Of a DNA stretch of 64,000 nt, positions 1-9,624 are shown piece after piece (the first letter of the stretch is position 1; every line of letters starts with the position of its first letter). A model generated the notes under the pieces. That model was not told the DNA's origin and made no database searches. It saw only the letters and a program-made list of their open reading frames with translations. The DNA is taken from positions 62,001 to 126,000 of the forward strand of contig NZ_NWVL01000011.1 in NCBI RefSeq assembly GCF_002382885.1, written 5' to 3'. A program made the translations under genes and the position numbers. The stretch comes from Streptomyces sp. WZ.A104. GTDB taxonomy: Bacteria; Actinomycetota; Actinomycetes; Streptomycetales; Streptomycetaceae.

Positions 1-656
1 CCCGCGTCGGTGTCGAAGCACTGCGGGCTCTGCACGATGCCGACGGCGGGGTCCGCGAGATACGGGACCAGATGCCGCAGGAAGTCCGGCCGGGGCGCGA
101 AGTCCGCGTCCAGGATCGCGATGAACTCGGCGCCCGACAGGGTGAGCGCGTGGTTGAGGTTCCCCGCCTTCTTCAGACGCCCCCGGTCGGGGCGGACGAC
201 GTAGCGGTAGCCGTACTCGGCCGCCAGGGCCGCCACCTCGCCCCGGTCCGCGTCGTCCAGCACCCAGACGGTCAGCGCGCCGGGCCAGTCGAGGGCGGCG
301 ACCGCGCGGTAGGCGTTGGCGAGGACCGGGAGCGGTTCGCCGCAGGTCGGCAGGTAGAGGTCGACGGTCGGCAGCCGGGCGGGTCGCCAGGCGCGGACGA
401 GCACCTCGTGGGAGGCCCGGGTCAGCCGCCGCTGACGCAGGCTGTTCACGGAGGAGAGCAGCAGGGCCACGACGTTGAGCCCGAGGACCGCGAGGAACGC
501 CCACAGGGCCGGGGTCCGCAGCGCGAAGGTGAACATCGTCGCCGCCGTGAACACGAAGGCCAGGGAGCTGCTCACCAGGACCCAGCGGCGCTGCGGCCCG
601 AAGTACCAGTACAGCTCTTCGTCGGACGGTGGTTGCGGAAGGTGATGCACGGTCAT
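1..656 (-). CDS. Family 2 membrane glycosyltransferase (5' part, cut by window edge)
   Basis: The reading frame starts at an ATG at 656 and runs off the left edge, giving 218 residues of the N-terminus. It opens with a short cytoplasmic stretch (MTVHHLPQPPSDEEL) and two hydrophobic segments at about residues 25-45 and 48-68. A GT-A fold then begins with the segment YLPTCGEPLPVLANAYRA, followed by VWVLDDADR (nucleotide-sugar Asp) and FIAILDADFAPRPDF (DxD metal site). This layout is that of processive, cellulose-synthase-like GT2 enzymes that polymerise or transfer sugars at the membrane. The sugar cannot be named from this fragment. Chitin-type operators upstream (860-884) would fit a link with N-acetylglucosamine metabolism, but that is inference. 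Confidence 0.85.
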   Translation of the reverse strand, partial: MTVHHLPQPPSDEELYWYFGPQRRWVLVSSSLAFVFTAATMFTFALRTPALWAFLAVLGLNVVALLLSSVNSLRQRRLTRASHEVLVRAWRPARLPTVDLYLPTCGEPLPVLANAYRAVAALDWPGALTVWVLDDADRGEVAALAAEYGYRYVVRPDRGRLKKAGNLNHALTLSGAEFIAILDADFAPRPDFLRHLVPYLADPAVGIVQSPQCFDTDA

Positions 657-780
657 GAAGCCCCCCACGGCTACGAATGTGCCCGTTTCGGCGCGCCTGG
701 CCCCGGCATGGCTGATCGGCGTACCTGGTCCCGGAGCGCCTGGTCCCGGCGTGCCTGATTCCGCTGGCACCCTAGCGCCA

Positions 781-796
781 TAGGTATAGACCACTT
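781..796. promoter_or_regulatory. DasR-like (dre) operator candidate
   Basis: The bases AGGTATAGACCACTT at 782-796 match the core of the DasR operator consensus (TGGTCTAGACCA-type). DasR is the GntR-family repressor of chitin and GlcNAc genes in Streptomyces. Found by eye; binding is inferred. Confidence 0.45.
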
Positions 797-859
797 GTGC
801 AAAAGTGCCGCGATGAGCGGAATGAGACAGGGGATCGACGAGGATTGGCGCAACTCGAT

Positions 860-884
860 TGGTCCAGACCTCTGGTCCAGACCT
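860..884. promoter_or_regulatory. 12-bp direct repeat pair like those in chitinase promoters
   Basis: Two perfect copies of TGGTCCAGACCT lie at 860-871 and 873-884 with one base between them. This arrangement is the classic pair found over Streptomyces chitinase promoters, where it mediates chitin induction and glucose repression. No chitinase is adjacent: the nearest genes are the glycosyltransferase (start 656, minus) and the phosphatase-like gene (start 1075, plus). Confidence 0.6.
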
Positions 885-969
885 CTTGGTGATCCCATTC
901 GAGCCCGGCGCCCGCCCGCCGGAGGGAGGAGCAGGTCACGCCACGGTGAACAGTCCCGAAAGACTTAGC

Positions 970-1028
970 GGGGCGGTCCACGGACCTCGCGGGGCGGTCC
1001 ACGGACTTCGCGTGGGGCGGTCCACCGG
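970..1028. repeat. Three direct copies of a 15-bp sequence
   Basis: GGGGCGGTCCACGGA occurs at 970-984 and 991-1005, with a third copy at 1014-1028 that differs at one position near its end. The spacings are 21 and 23 bp, about two helical turns, which would suit a cooperative operator for the gene starting at 1075. Function unknown. Confidence 0.5.
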
Positions 1029-1074
1029 GCAAGACACCCGGCACAGCCCGCGCACCGGACGGCACAATGGGTCC

Positions 1075-1926
1075 ATGCCGATACCCAGCCGCGCCGCCCT
1101 CGTCGACCACCTCGTCCGTTCGCGTATCGCGGGAGACGTCGCCACACCCCGCGACAACAACCTCTCCCACTACCGCAAGCTCGCCAACGGCGACCGCCAC
1201 TACTGGCTGGGCCTGGAGCTGGGGGACCGGTGGAGCGACGAGCAGGACGTGCTGGCCGTGATGGCCGAGCGCTGCGGGGTGATCGACGACCCCGCGCACC
1301 GGCAGGGCCAGGACACCATCGACCCCGAGCTGACCGTCGACGCCCTGGAGCGGATGGCCGCCCGGCTGCGCAAGGCCGCCGCCGGGCGCGAGCGGGTCCT
1401 GTTCGCCACCGGCCACCCGGGCGGCCTGCTGGACGTGCACCGGCAGACGGCGGACGCCCTGCGCAGGGCCGGCTGCGAGATCGTCCGGATTCCCTCGGGG
1501 CTGACCGCGGACGAGGGCATGGTCTTCCAGTTCGCCGACGTCGCGATGCTGGAACGCGGGGCGACGCTCTGGCACACCCACTCCCCGGCCCCGATGGCCG
1601 CCATCCTGGACGCCATGGCCCAGCTGGGCCGCCCGCTGCCCGACCTGGTCGTCGCGGACCACGGCTGGGCGGGATGCGCGGGACAGCGGGGGCTGGACGC
1701 GATCGGTTACGCGGACTGCAACGACCCGGCCCTGTTCCTCGGGGAGGCGGAGGGCACCCTTCAGGTCACGGTCCCGCTGGACGACCACGTGACCGACCCG
1801 CGCTTCTACGACCCGATGACGGACTACCTGCTGCACGCGGCGGGGCTGCTGGAGGCGGAGCCCGAGGGGACCGGGCCCGAGGAGACCGAGCTTGAGGGGG
1901 CGGTCGCGGAGGGGTCCGCCGTGTAG
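1075..1926 (+). CDS. Phosphatase-like hypothetical protein
   Basis: This 283-residue protein has no signal peptide or membrane segment. The frame is open to 859, but the ATG at 1075 (MPIPSRAALVDHLV) is preferred because the upstream part is repeat-derived and unlike a protein. Conserved-looking stretches are LFATGHPGGLLDVHRQ (a glycine/histidine loop), LWHTHSPAPMAAIL and LVVADHGWAG, all rich in His and Asp as in metal- or phosphate-binding sites. Actinomycete proteins of this type are annotated as phosphatases; I know of no firm function and the assignment rests on resemblance only. The last 30 residues are acidic and of low complexity. The stop meets the remains of a YdeI-like gene, so the 3' end may have been reshaped by a rearrangement. 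Confidence 0.6.
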   Translation: MPIPSRAALVDHLVRSRIAGDVATPRDNNLSHYRKLANGDRHYWLGLELGDRWSDEQDVLAVMAERCGVIDDPAHRQGQDTIDPELTVDALERMAARLRKAAAGRERVLFATGHPGGLLDVHRQTADALRRAGCEIVRIPSGLTADEGMVFQFADVAMLERGATLWHTHSPAPMAAILDAMAQLGRPLPDLVVADHGWAGCAGQRGLDAIGYADCNDPALFLGEAEGTLQVTVPLDDHVTDPRFYDPMTDYLLHAAGLLEAEPEGTGPEETELEGAVAEGSAV

Positions 1927-2221
1927 CGGCCGTGGACGGGTTCTCGTACCGCTCGACGATCGCCCGATGGGCGGCCGGTACCTGATCCCGTTCAGCGCCG
2001 ACAAGCGCAAGGAGACCGGCATCGGCGGCGGGCAGGCCATCGAGGTGGAACCGACCCTCGACACCGCGCCCCGCACGGTGGAGCCGCCCGAGGACCTCGC
2101 GGCGGCGCTCGCGGCCGTGCCGGGGGCCGCGGAGGCGTACCGCGCCCTGTCGCCCAGCCGCCAGAAGGCGCACGTGACGTCGATCGAGGGAGCGAAGGCG
2201 GTCGCGGAGCTGACGCCGTAA
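1926..2221 (+). pseudogene. Remnant of a YdeI/OmpD-associated family gene
   Basis: An open frame from an ATG at 1967 encodes MGGRYLIPFSADKRKETGI and then VEPPEDLAAALAAVPGA, which is the middle and C-terminal part of DUF1905/YdeI-like proteins. The piece that normally precedes it (DGFSYRSTIAR) is encoded just upstream at about 1935-1966 but in another frame, so one base seems to have been lost near 1966. The N-terminal half is missing. The C-terminus stops early: after SIEGAK it jumps to AVAELTP, suggesting loss of the usual TPETRARR-like stretch. With a lost 5' end, a frameshift and a shortened tail, it is probably not functional. Confidence 0.7.
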
Positions 2222-2262
2222 GGCGGGTCAGGGCCGGGGCGTATGAGGGCGCATCAGGAACG

Positions 2263-3276
2263 TCAGAGGCCGGGGCGCCGCCGCTGCGAGCGTCCCGGTG
2301 TCGGGTCCAGATAGACCCGCCGGACCGACGGGAACCGCTCCCGCAACTGGTCCTCCGCCTCGTCGCACGCCCACTCGACCTCCTCCGCGGTGGCCATGTC
2401 CCGGAAGTCGATCTTCGCGGCGATCAGGATCTCGCTCGGCCCCTGGATCAGCGTGGTCAGCTCCAGTACGTCCACGATGTGCGGCACCGAAAGCAGCTCC
2501 TCGCGCACCGCGGACCGCATCGCGGCGGGCAGCGGCCGCCCGATGAGCAGCTGCGCGTTGGACCGGCCGAGCACCCAGGCCACGTACACGAGCAACAGGC
2601 CGATCAGACAGGACGCGATCGCGTCCCAGACCCCCGAACCCGTCAGCTGCCCGCCGAGCAGCCCGCCCGCCGCCAGCAGGAGCCCGACCAGGGCCGCCGA
2701 GTCCTCCATGACGACGGCCTTCACGGCGGTGTCGGGGGTGTGGCGCAGGTAGTACGCGTCCGGTACCCGCAGCCGTGACGCCTCGCGCCGCACCTGCTTG
2801 ACGCCGGTCCGCAGCGAGTAGCCCTCCAGCAGGAACGCGACGCCGAGGACGATGTAGGAGACGAGCGGATCGCCCGGCTCCTCGCCCGCGATCAGCGTGT
2901 GCACCCCGTGGTAGACGGAGAAGACGGCCCCGCCGACGAAGGTGGCGATGGAGGCGAGCAGCGCCCAGATGTAGCGCTCGGGGCCGTGACCGAGGGGGTG
3001 GGCCTCGTCGGCCGGCTTCCCGCTCCGCTTCAGTGCGGTGAGGAGCATGACCTCGGTGACGGTGTCCGCGACCGAGTGGGCGGCCTCGGAGAGCATCGCG
3101 CTGGAGCCGCTGATCAGCCCGGCGACGGCTTTCGCCACGGCGATGCCGAGGTTGGCGACGGCCGCCACGACCACCGTGAACGTGGACTCCCCGCCATCAG
3201 CTGTGCTCTTTGCCGCCGTGCCGCTCGTTGAGTCGCTCGTGGCGTCGCTCGTGGCGTCGCTCGTGGAGTCGCTCAT
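2263..3276 (-). CDS. Cation diffusion facilitator (CDF) family transporter
   Basis: This 337-residue membrane protein has about six transmembrane segments between residues 33 and 240. Two metal-site motifs of CDF proteins are visible: SAMLSEAAHSVADTVTE in TM2 (the HxxxD-type site) and MEDSAALVGLLLAAGG in TM5. A cytoplasmic domain follows (about residues 250-337) with the typical IVDVLELTTLIQGPSEI and VRRVYLDPTP. It likely exports divalent metal such as zinc or iron by proton exchange; the metal is not predictable here. The N-terminus begins with an unusual low-complexity stretch of TSD and ATSD units, encoded by tandem 12-bp repeats, and no good ribosome site precedes the ATG at 3276, so a later start is possible. 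Confidence 0.9.
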   Translation of the reverse strand: MSDSTSDATSDATSDSTSGTAAKSTADGGESTFTVVVAAVANLGIAVAKAVAGLISGSSAMLSEAAHSVADTVTEVMLLTALKRSGKPADEAHPLGHGPERYIWALLASIATFVGGAVFSVYHGVHTLIAGEEPGDPLVSYIVLGVAFLLEGYSLRTGVKQVRREASRLRVPDAYYLRHTPDTAVKAVVMEDSAALVGLLLAAGGLLGGQLTGSGVWDAIASCLIGLLLVYVAWVLGRSNAQLLIGRPLPAAMRSAVREELLSVPHIVDVLELTTLIQGPSEILIAAKIDFRDMATAEEVEWACDEAEDQLRERFPSVRRVYLDPTPGRSQRRRPGL

Positions 3277-3303
3277 GGAGGGGAGTATGTCCGAAATGGA
3301 CCT

Positions 3304-4197
3304 TCAGATGGTGCTCATCCCGGGGGCACGCGGAACCCGGACGACACCCTCCTGGATGACGGTGATCGCCAGGCGTCCGTCGGCTGTGTAGATACGGGCC
3401 TGGCCCAGTCCCCGCCCACCGGAGGCCGACGGCGACTCCTGGTCGTAGAGCAGCCACTCGTCGGCCCGGAACGGCCGGTGGAACCACATGGCGTGGTCCA
3501 GGCTCGCCCCCACTACGTCCCCGACCGCCCAGCCGCCCCGCCCGTGGGCGAGCAGCACCGAGTCGAGCAGGGTCATGTCGGAGACATAGGTGGCCATGCA
3601 GACGTGCAGCAGGGGGTCGTCGGCCAGCTTGCCGTTCGTCCGGAACCACACCTGCGAACGCGGCTCGCGCGCCTCGCCCACCGTGCCGAAGGGCGGCGCG
3701 TCCACGTACCGCAGGTCCACCGCGTCCCGCGCCTCGATCAGCCGGTCCACCATCCCCGGATCGCTGAAGCGGTCCGCGTACCGGGGCAGCATCTCGGCGG
3801 CCGTGGGCAGGGTCTCCGGATCGGGCGAGGGCGGCATGTCCGCCTGGTGCTCCATGCCGTCCTCGTACGTCTGGAAGGACGCGGAGAGGTGGAAGATGGG
3901 CTGCCCGTGCTGGACGGCGACGACCCGCCGGGTGGTGAAGGACTTCCCGTCGCGGATGCGGTCGACGCTGTAGACGATCGGCGCGCCCGGGTCGCCCGCC
4001 CGCAGGAAGTACGCGTGCAGGGAGTGGGCCGCCCGCTCGGCCGGGACGGTACGGCCCGCGGCGACCAGCGCCTGGGCCGCGACCTGCCCGCCGAACACCC
4101 GGGGCACGACCGCGCTGCGGCTCATGCCCCGGAAGATGTCCCGCTCGATCTGCTCCAGGTCGAGCAGATCGAGCAGGGAATCGAGTGCTGCGCTCAT
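3304..4197 (-). CDS. tesB: Acyl-CoA thioesterase II (TesB type)
   Basis: This 297-residue protein has the double hot-dog organisation of TesB. The N-terminal half holds RVFGGQVAAQALVAAGRTV and LHAYFLRAGDP, and the C-terminal half holds SLDHAMWFHRPFRADEWLLY and ends with ITVIQEGVVRVP (compare LVQEGLIR in the family). It hydrolyses acyl-CoA to free acid and CoA in the cytoplasm. The length is normal (about 285-300). It lies downstream of the acyl-CoA dehydrogenase gene on the same strand with a 77-bp gap, so the two may be co-transcribed for fatty-acid turnover. Confidence 0.9.
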   Translation of the reverse strand: MSAALDSLLDLLDLEQIERDIFRGMSRSAVVPRVFGGQVAAQALVAAGRTVPAERAAHSLHAYFLRAGDPGAPIVYSVDRIRDGKSFTTRRVVAVQHGQPIFHLSASFQTYEDGMEHQADMPPSPDPETLPTAAEMLPRYADRFSDPGMVDRLIEARDAVDLRYVDAPPFGTVGEAREPRSQVWFRTNGKLADDPLLHVCMATYVSDMTLLDSVLLAHGRGGWAVGDVVGASLDHAMWFHRPFRADEWLLYDQESPSASGGRGLGQARIYTADGRLAITVIQEGVVRVPRAPGMSTI

Positions 4198-4274
4198 GAA
4201 GGGAACGTGGTCCTTACGGAAACGTGGTCCTCACCGAACCGGCTGCTGAAGTGTCACAGCCCCATCGGCAGTGT

Positions 4275-5432
4275 TCAGAGCCCCATCGACTTCGCGATGA
4301 TCGACTTCATGACCTCGCTGGTGCCGCCGTAGATGCGGTTGACGCGGTTGTCCGCGTACAGGCGGGCGATCGGGTACTCGTTCATGAAGCCGTAGCCGCC
4401 GTGCAGCTGGAGGCAGCGGTCGATGACGCGGTGGGCGACCTCGGTGCAGAACAGCTTGGCGGACGCGGCCTCCGCCGCCGTCAGCTCACCGGCGTCCAGG
4501 GCCTCCAGCGCGCGGTCGGCGACGGCCTGGGCGGCGTCCACCTCAGCCTGGCAGGCGGCCAGCTCGAACTTGGTGTTCTGGAACGAGGCGACGGTCTTGC
4601 CGAAGACCGTGCGCTCCTGCACGTACTCCTTGGCGAACCGGACGGCGGCCGCGGCCTGGGCGTACGCGCCGAAGGCGATGCCCCAGCGCTCGGAGGCCAG
4701 GTTGGTGCCGAGGTAGCCGAAGCCCTTGTTCTCCTCACCGAGGAGGTCCTCGGCCGGGACCTTGACGTCGACGAACGCCAGCTCGGCGGTGTCGGAGGTC
4801 TTCAGGCCGAGCTTGTCGAGCTTGCGGCCGACCGAGTAGCCCGCGGACTTGGTGTCGACGGCGAAGAGGGAGATACCGAAGCGGCGGTCGTCCTCGCGCG
4901 GGGCGGCGGTACGGGCGCAGACGATCACGCGGTCGGCGTGCACGCCGCCGGTGATGAAGGTCTTGGCGCCGTTGAGGACGTAGTGCGTGCCGTCCTCGGA
5001 GAGCTTGGCGGTGGTCTTCATGCCCGCGACGTCGGAACCGGTGCCCGGCTCGGTCATCGCGAGGGCCCACATCTCCTCGCCGGTCGCGAACTTCGGAAGC
5101 CAGCGCTTCTTCTGCTCGTCGGAGGCGAGCATCTTCACGTAGGGCAGGCCGAGCAGCGTGTGGACGCCGGAGCCGCCGAAGGTGACACCCGCCCGCGCGG
5201 TCTCCTCGTAGATGACGGCCTCGTACTTGTGCGAGTCGATGCCCGCGCCGCCGTACTCCTCGTCGACCTCGATGCCGAAGATGCCCAGCTCACCGAGCTT
5301 GAGGTAGAAGTCGCGCGGCACCTGACCGGCGGCGAACCACTCGTCGTAGACCGGCACGACCTCGGCCGCGATGAAGGCGCGGATGGTCTCCCGGAACGCC
5401 TCGTGGTCCTCGTTGAATACCGTACGGCGCAC
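4275..5432 (-). CDS. Acyl-CoA dehydrogenase
   Basis: This 385-residue flavoenzyme catalyses alpha,beta-dehydrogenation of acyl-CoA thioesters in beta-oxidation or branched-chain catabolism. The signature LAMTEPGTGSDVAGMKTTA (FAD and substrate contact) is at about residues 118-136. The C-terminal LQLHGGYGFMNEYPIARLY and RIYGGTSEVMKSIIAKSMG fit the QLxGGxG and EI/EV-M motifs of long-chain-type enzymes. Length is typical. The ATG at 5432 follows an AGGAGGCATCC-like ribosome site on the minus strand. It is followed by the thioesterase gene, which suggests a shared role in acyl-CoA metabolism. The substrate chain cannot be deduced. Confidence 0.92.
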   Translation of the reverse strand: MRRTVFNEDHEAFRETIRAFIAAEVVPVYDEWFAAGQVPRDFYLKLGELGIFGIEVDEEYGGAGIDSHKYEAVIYEETARAGVTFGGSGVHTLLGLPYVKMLASDEQKKRWLPKFATGEEMWALAMTEPGTGSDVAGMKTTAKLSEDGTHYVLNGAKTFITGGVHADRVIVCARTAAPREDDRRFGISLFAVDTKSAGYSVGRKLDKLGLKTSDTAELAFVDVKVPAEDLLGEENKGFGYLGTNLASERWGIAFGAYAQAAAAVRFAKEYVQERTVFGKTVASFQNTKFELAACQAEVDAAQAVADRALEALDAGELTAAEAASAKLFCTEVAHRVIDRCLQLHGGYGFMNEYPIARLYADNRVNRIYGGTSEVMKSIIAKSMGL

Positions 5433-5641
5433 GGGATGCCTCCTAGGTCGGCAGTCGGTTGATACAGGTCGTACGTGGCTAAGCGCTTGCTCAGACTCCC
5501 TTCGAAGTTACCCGCCAGTCGGGTGTGCTGTCCAGGGTGATGCTCGGCACGCGGAGACGGGCGGGTCCGGCGTCAGGGCCCGATTGTCAGTCCTGTGGGG
5601 GAGTATCGGAACAACGCCGTCGGACGTATCGGGGGACCACC

Positions 5642-5983
5642 ATGACGATCACGAACGAGCAGCTGGCGGGGCACGCGTTCCTGGCCCTGCTGTACGAGGA
5701 CGACTATTTCCCGGACCACCTCCTGGACAAGGGCACGGCGGTGTTGCGCGCCCTGTGCGAGCGGATCGAGGCCGAGGACCCCACGGACCTCACCGCCCTG
5801 TACGCGCTGACGGCGGTGGCGACCGAGGCCTTCAACGACCTGGAGGCCGAGTTCGAGGCGGCGGGCAGCGAGATCGAGACCGTCGCACGCGAGGAGATAG
5901 GCGAGGCCTTCTGGACCATCGCGACGGCGTACGGCTTCGCGGACGCGGACCCGGAGGAACTGACCGCCGAGCGCGAGTGGTGA
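5642..5983 (+). CDS. DUF5713-type small protein
   Basis: The 113-residue acidic protein begins at an ATG at 5642, just after a GGGGGACCACC ribosome site; the frame is open further upstream but that part looks non-coding. The sequence (GHAFLALLYEDDYFPDHLLD near the start, then LCERIEAEDPTDLTALYALT) matches my memory of DUF5713, a small mostly helical family in actinomycetes with no known function. It stands alone between the acyl-CoA dehydrogenase and the AraC gene, with no clear operon partner. No membrane or secretion signal is visible. Confidence 0.7.
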   Translation: MTITNEQLAGHAFLALLYEDDYFPDHLLDKGTAVLRALCERIEAEDPTDLTALYALTAVATEAFNDLEAEFEAAGSEIETVAREEIGEAFWTIATAYGFADADPEELTAEREW

Positions 5984-6034
5984 CCCGTTTCTGGATGACG
6001 GGCCGGGCGTCGGGGACCGTGGGAGGGTGAGGGA

Positions 6035-6454
6035 GTGAGGCTGGAGGATCTGGCCCGGCTGCGTCGGGCCCGTGACCGCATGGACCGCGAGTACGCCGAA
6101 CCACTCGACGTCCCCTCGCTGGCCCGCGCCGCCCTGATGTCGCCCGGCCACTTCTCCCGCAGCTTCCGTGCCGCCTTCGGCGAGACCCCGTACAGCTATC
6201 TCATGACCCGCCGCATCGAGCGGGCCAAAGCGCTGCTGCGCCGGGGCGACCTGTCGGTCACGGAGGTCTGCTTCGCCGTCGGCTGTACGTCGCTGGGCTC
6301 GTTCAGCTCCCGCTTCACCGAGCTGGTGGGGGAGACCCCGAGTGCCTACCGGGCCCGACCCCACGACGCCGGGGAGACCATCCCGGCGTGCGTCGCCAAG
6401 ATGCTCACGCGACCGGTCAGGAATGGAGAAGCAAATCCCGCACCCCGCCCGTAG
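6035..6454 (+). CDS. AraC-family transcriptional regulator (DNA-binding domain only)
   Basis: This 139-residue protein starts with a GTG at 6035. It consists almost entirely of a two-helix-turn-helix AraC domain (about residues 8-105). Helix 1 region: LDVPSLARAALMSPGHFSRSF; linker: YLMTRRIERAKALL; helix 2 region: VTEVCFAVGCTSLGSFSSRF. There is no N-terminal ligand domain, so it is a short AraC type. It lies 10 bp upstream of the VOC-domain gene on the same strand, a common pairing in actinomycetes, and probably controls that gene in response to the small molecule it handles. Confidence 0.9.
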   Translation: MRLEDLARLRRARDRMDREYAEPLDVPSLARAALMSPGHFSRSFRAAFGETPYSYLMTRRIERAKALLRRGDLSVTEVCFAVGCTSLGSFSSRFTELVGETPSAYRARPHDAGETIPACVAKMLTRPVRNGEANPAPRP

Positions 6455-6464
6455 CGTGAAACGC

Positions 6465-6881
6465 ATGGACATCAACCTCTCGCAGTGTTTCATCGCCGTC
6501 GACGACCACGACAAGGCGCTCGCCTTCTACCGCGACGCCCTGGGAATGGAAGTGCGCAACGACGTCGGATTCGAAGGCATGCGCTGGGTGACCGTCGGGT
6601 CCCCCGCTCAGCCGGACGTGGAGATCGTCCTCGAACCCCCGCTCGCGGACCCGAACGCCCCGGCAGCCGACCGGCAGACCATGGCCGAGCTGCTCGCCAA
6701 GGGCATGCTGCGCGGTGTGATCCTCTCCGCCGAGGACGTTGACGCCGCCTTCGAGCAAGTCCGGGCCGCGGGTGGCGAGGTGCTCCAGGAGCCGATCGAC
6801 CAGCCGTACGGCGTTCGGGACTGTGCCTTCCGGGACCCTTCCGGCAACATGCTGCGCATCACCCAGTCCAGCAAGAAGTAA
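6465..6881 (+). CDS. VOC (glyoxalase/bleomycin-resistance) superfamily protein
   Basis: The 138-residue protein starts at an ATG at 6465 (MDINLSQCFIAVDDHDKALAF); a longer frame upstream overlaps the AraC gene and is rejected. It shows the two beta-alpha-beta-beta-beta modules of the VOC fold: DHDKALAFYRDALGMEVRND in the first and VDAAFEQVRAAGGEVLQEP with DCAFRDPSGNMLRI in the second, where Glu/His-type metal ligands usually sit. Such proteins act as metal-dependent lyases, dioxygenases or antibiotic-binding resistance proteins; the substrate is unknown. It is probably co-transcribed with the AraC regulator and ends at a strong hairpin (6896-6923). Confidence 0.88.
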   Translation: MDINLSQCFIAVDDHDKALAFYRDALGMEVRNDVGFEGMRWVTVGSPAQPDVEIVLEPPLADPNAPAADRQTMAELLAKGMLRGVILSAEDVDAAFEQVRAAGGEVLQEPIDQPYGVRDCAFRDPSGNMLRITQSSKK

Positions 6882-6895
6882 CACCCGCCCGATGA

Positions 6896-6923
6896 GGGCC
6901 GGGGCCCCGCCGGGCCCCGGCCC
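6896..6923 (+). terminator. Strong hairpin terminator after the VOC gene
   Basis: A perfect 12-bp stem (GGGCCGGGGCCC at 6896-6907 with GGGCCCCGGCCC at 6912-6923) with a 4-base loop lies 14 bp after the VOC stop codon. There is no U-tract, which is usual in Streptomyces. Confidence 0.75.
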
Positions 6924-6960
6924 CCGTGCACCAGGCCCCAGTTACGGAGAAACGACGAGC

Positions 6961-9348
<2,388 letters not shown>

Positions 9349-9350
9349 GG

Positions 9351-9368
9351 CGGGGCCGTATGGCCCCG
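9351..9368. terminator. Short hairpin between convergent genes
   Basis: CGGGGCC (9351-9357) pairs with GGCCCCG (9362-9368) around a 4-base loop, just after the UvrA-like stop and before the convergent DUF397 gene end. Possible terminator. Confidence 0.45.
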
Positions 9369-9402
9369 GTGCCCTCTCCGTCCGCCCCGTCGCACTGCCG
9401 GA

Positions 9403-9624
9403 TCAGACGGAGAGGGTCCCGCCCTTGACCGCGTCCACGAAGGAGGTCCACCCGGCGGCGGGGATGAGCAGGGTCGGCCCGCCGGGGACCTTGGAGTCGC
9501 GGACGGGGACGGCGGTGGGGTGGTGGTCCTGGACTTCGAGGCAGCTGCCCGACTCGCTACCGCTGTAGGAGGACTTGCGCCAGCGGGTGGGCGGGAAGTC
9601 GGTCTGGGTGCTCCGCCTGGCCAT
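9403..9624 (-). CDS. DUF397 small protein
   Basis: This 73-residue protein has the DUF397 pattern: [17 protein letters not shown] near residue 15, then [16 protein letters not shown] and WTSFVDAVK at the end. DUF397 proteins occur by the hundred in Streptomyces next to XRE/DUF5753 regulators, and BldB-related and Scr1-type pairs have been described as toxin-antitoxin-like or developmental switches. Its ATG at 9624 lies 68 bp inside the end of the upstream regulator gene, so the two are read in different frames and are likely translationally coupled. Confidence 0.9.
   Translation of the reverse strand: MARRSTQTDFPPTRWRKSSYSGSESGSCLEVQDHHPTAVPVRDSKVPGGPTLLIPAAGWTSFVDAVKGGTLSV

Larger units (their letters stand above)
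657..1074. other. 418-bp divergent intergenic region with operator-like repeats
   Basis: No convincing gene is seen between the two divergent coding regions. It holds a DasR-like site (781-796), a pair of 12-bp direct repeats (860-884) and three copies of a 15-bp repeat (970-1028). Confidence 0.6.

Noticed and set aside
859..1074. Upstream extension of the phosphatase-like gene
   Set aside because: The extra 72 codons cover the operator-like repeats and have repeat-derived composition; the ATG at 1075 begins the conserved-looking protein.
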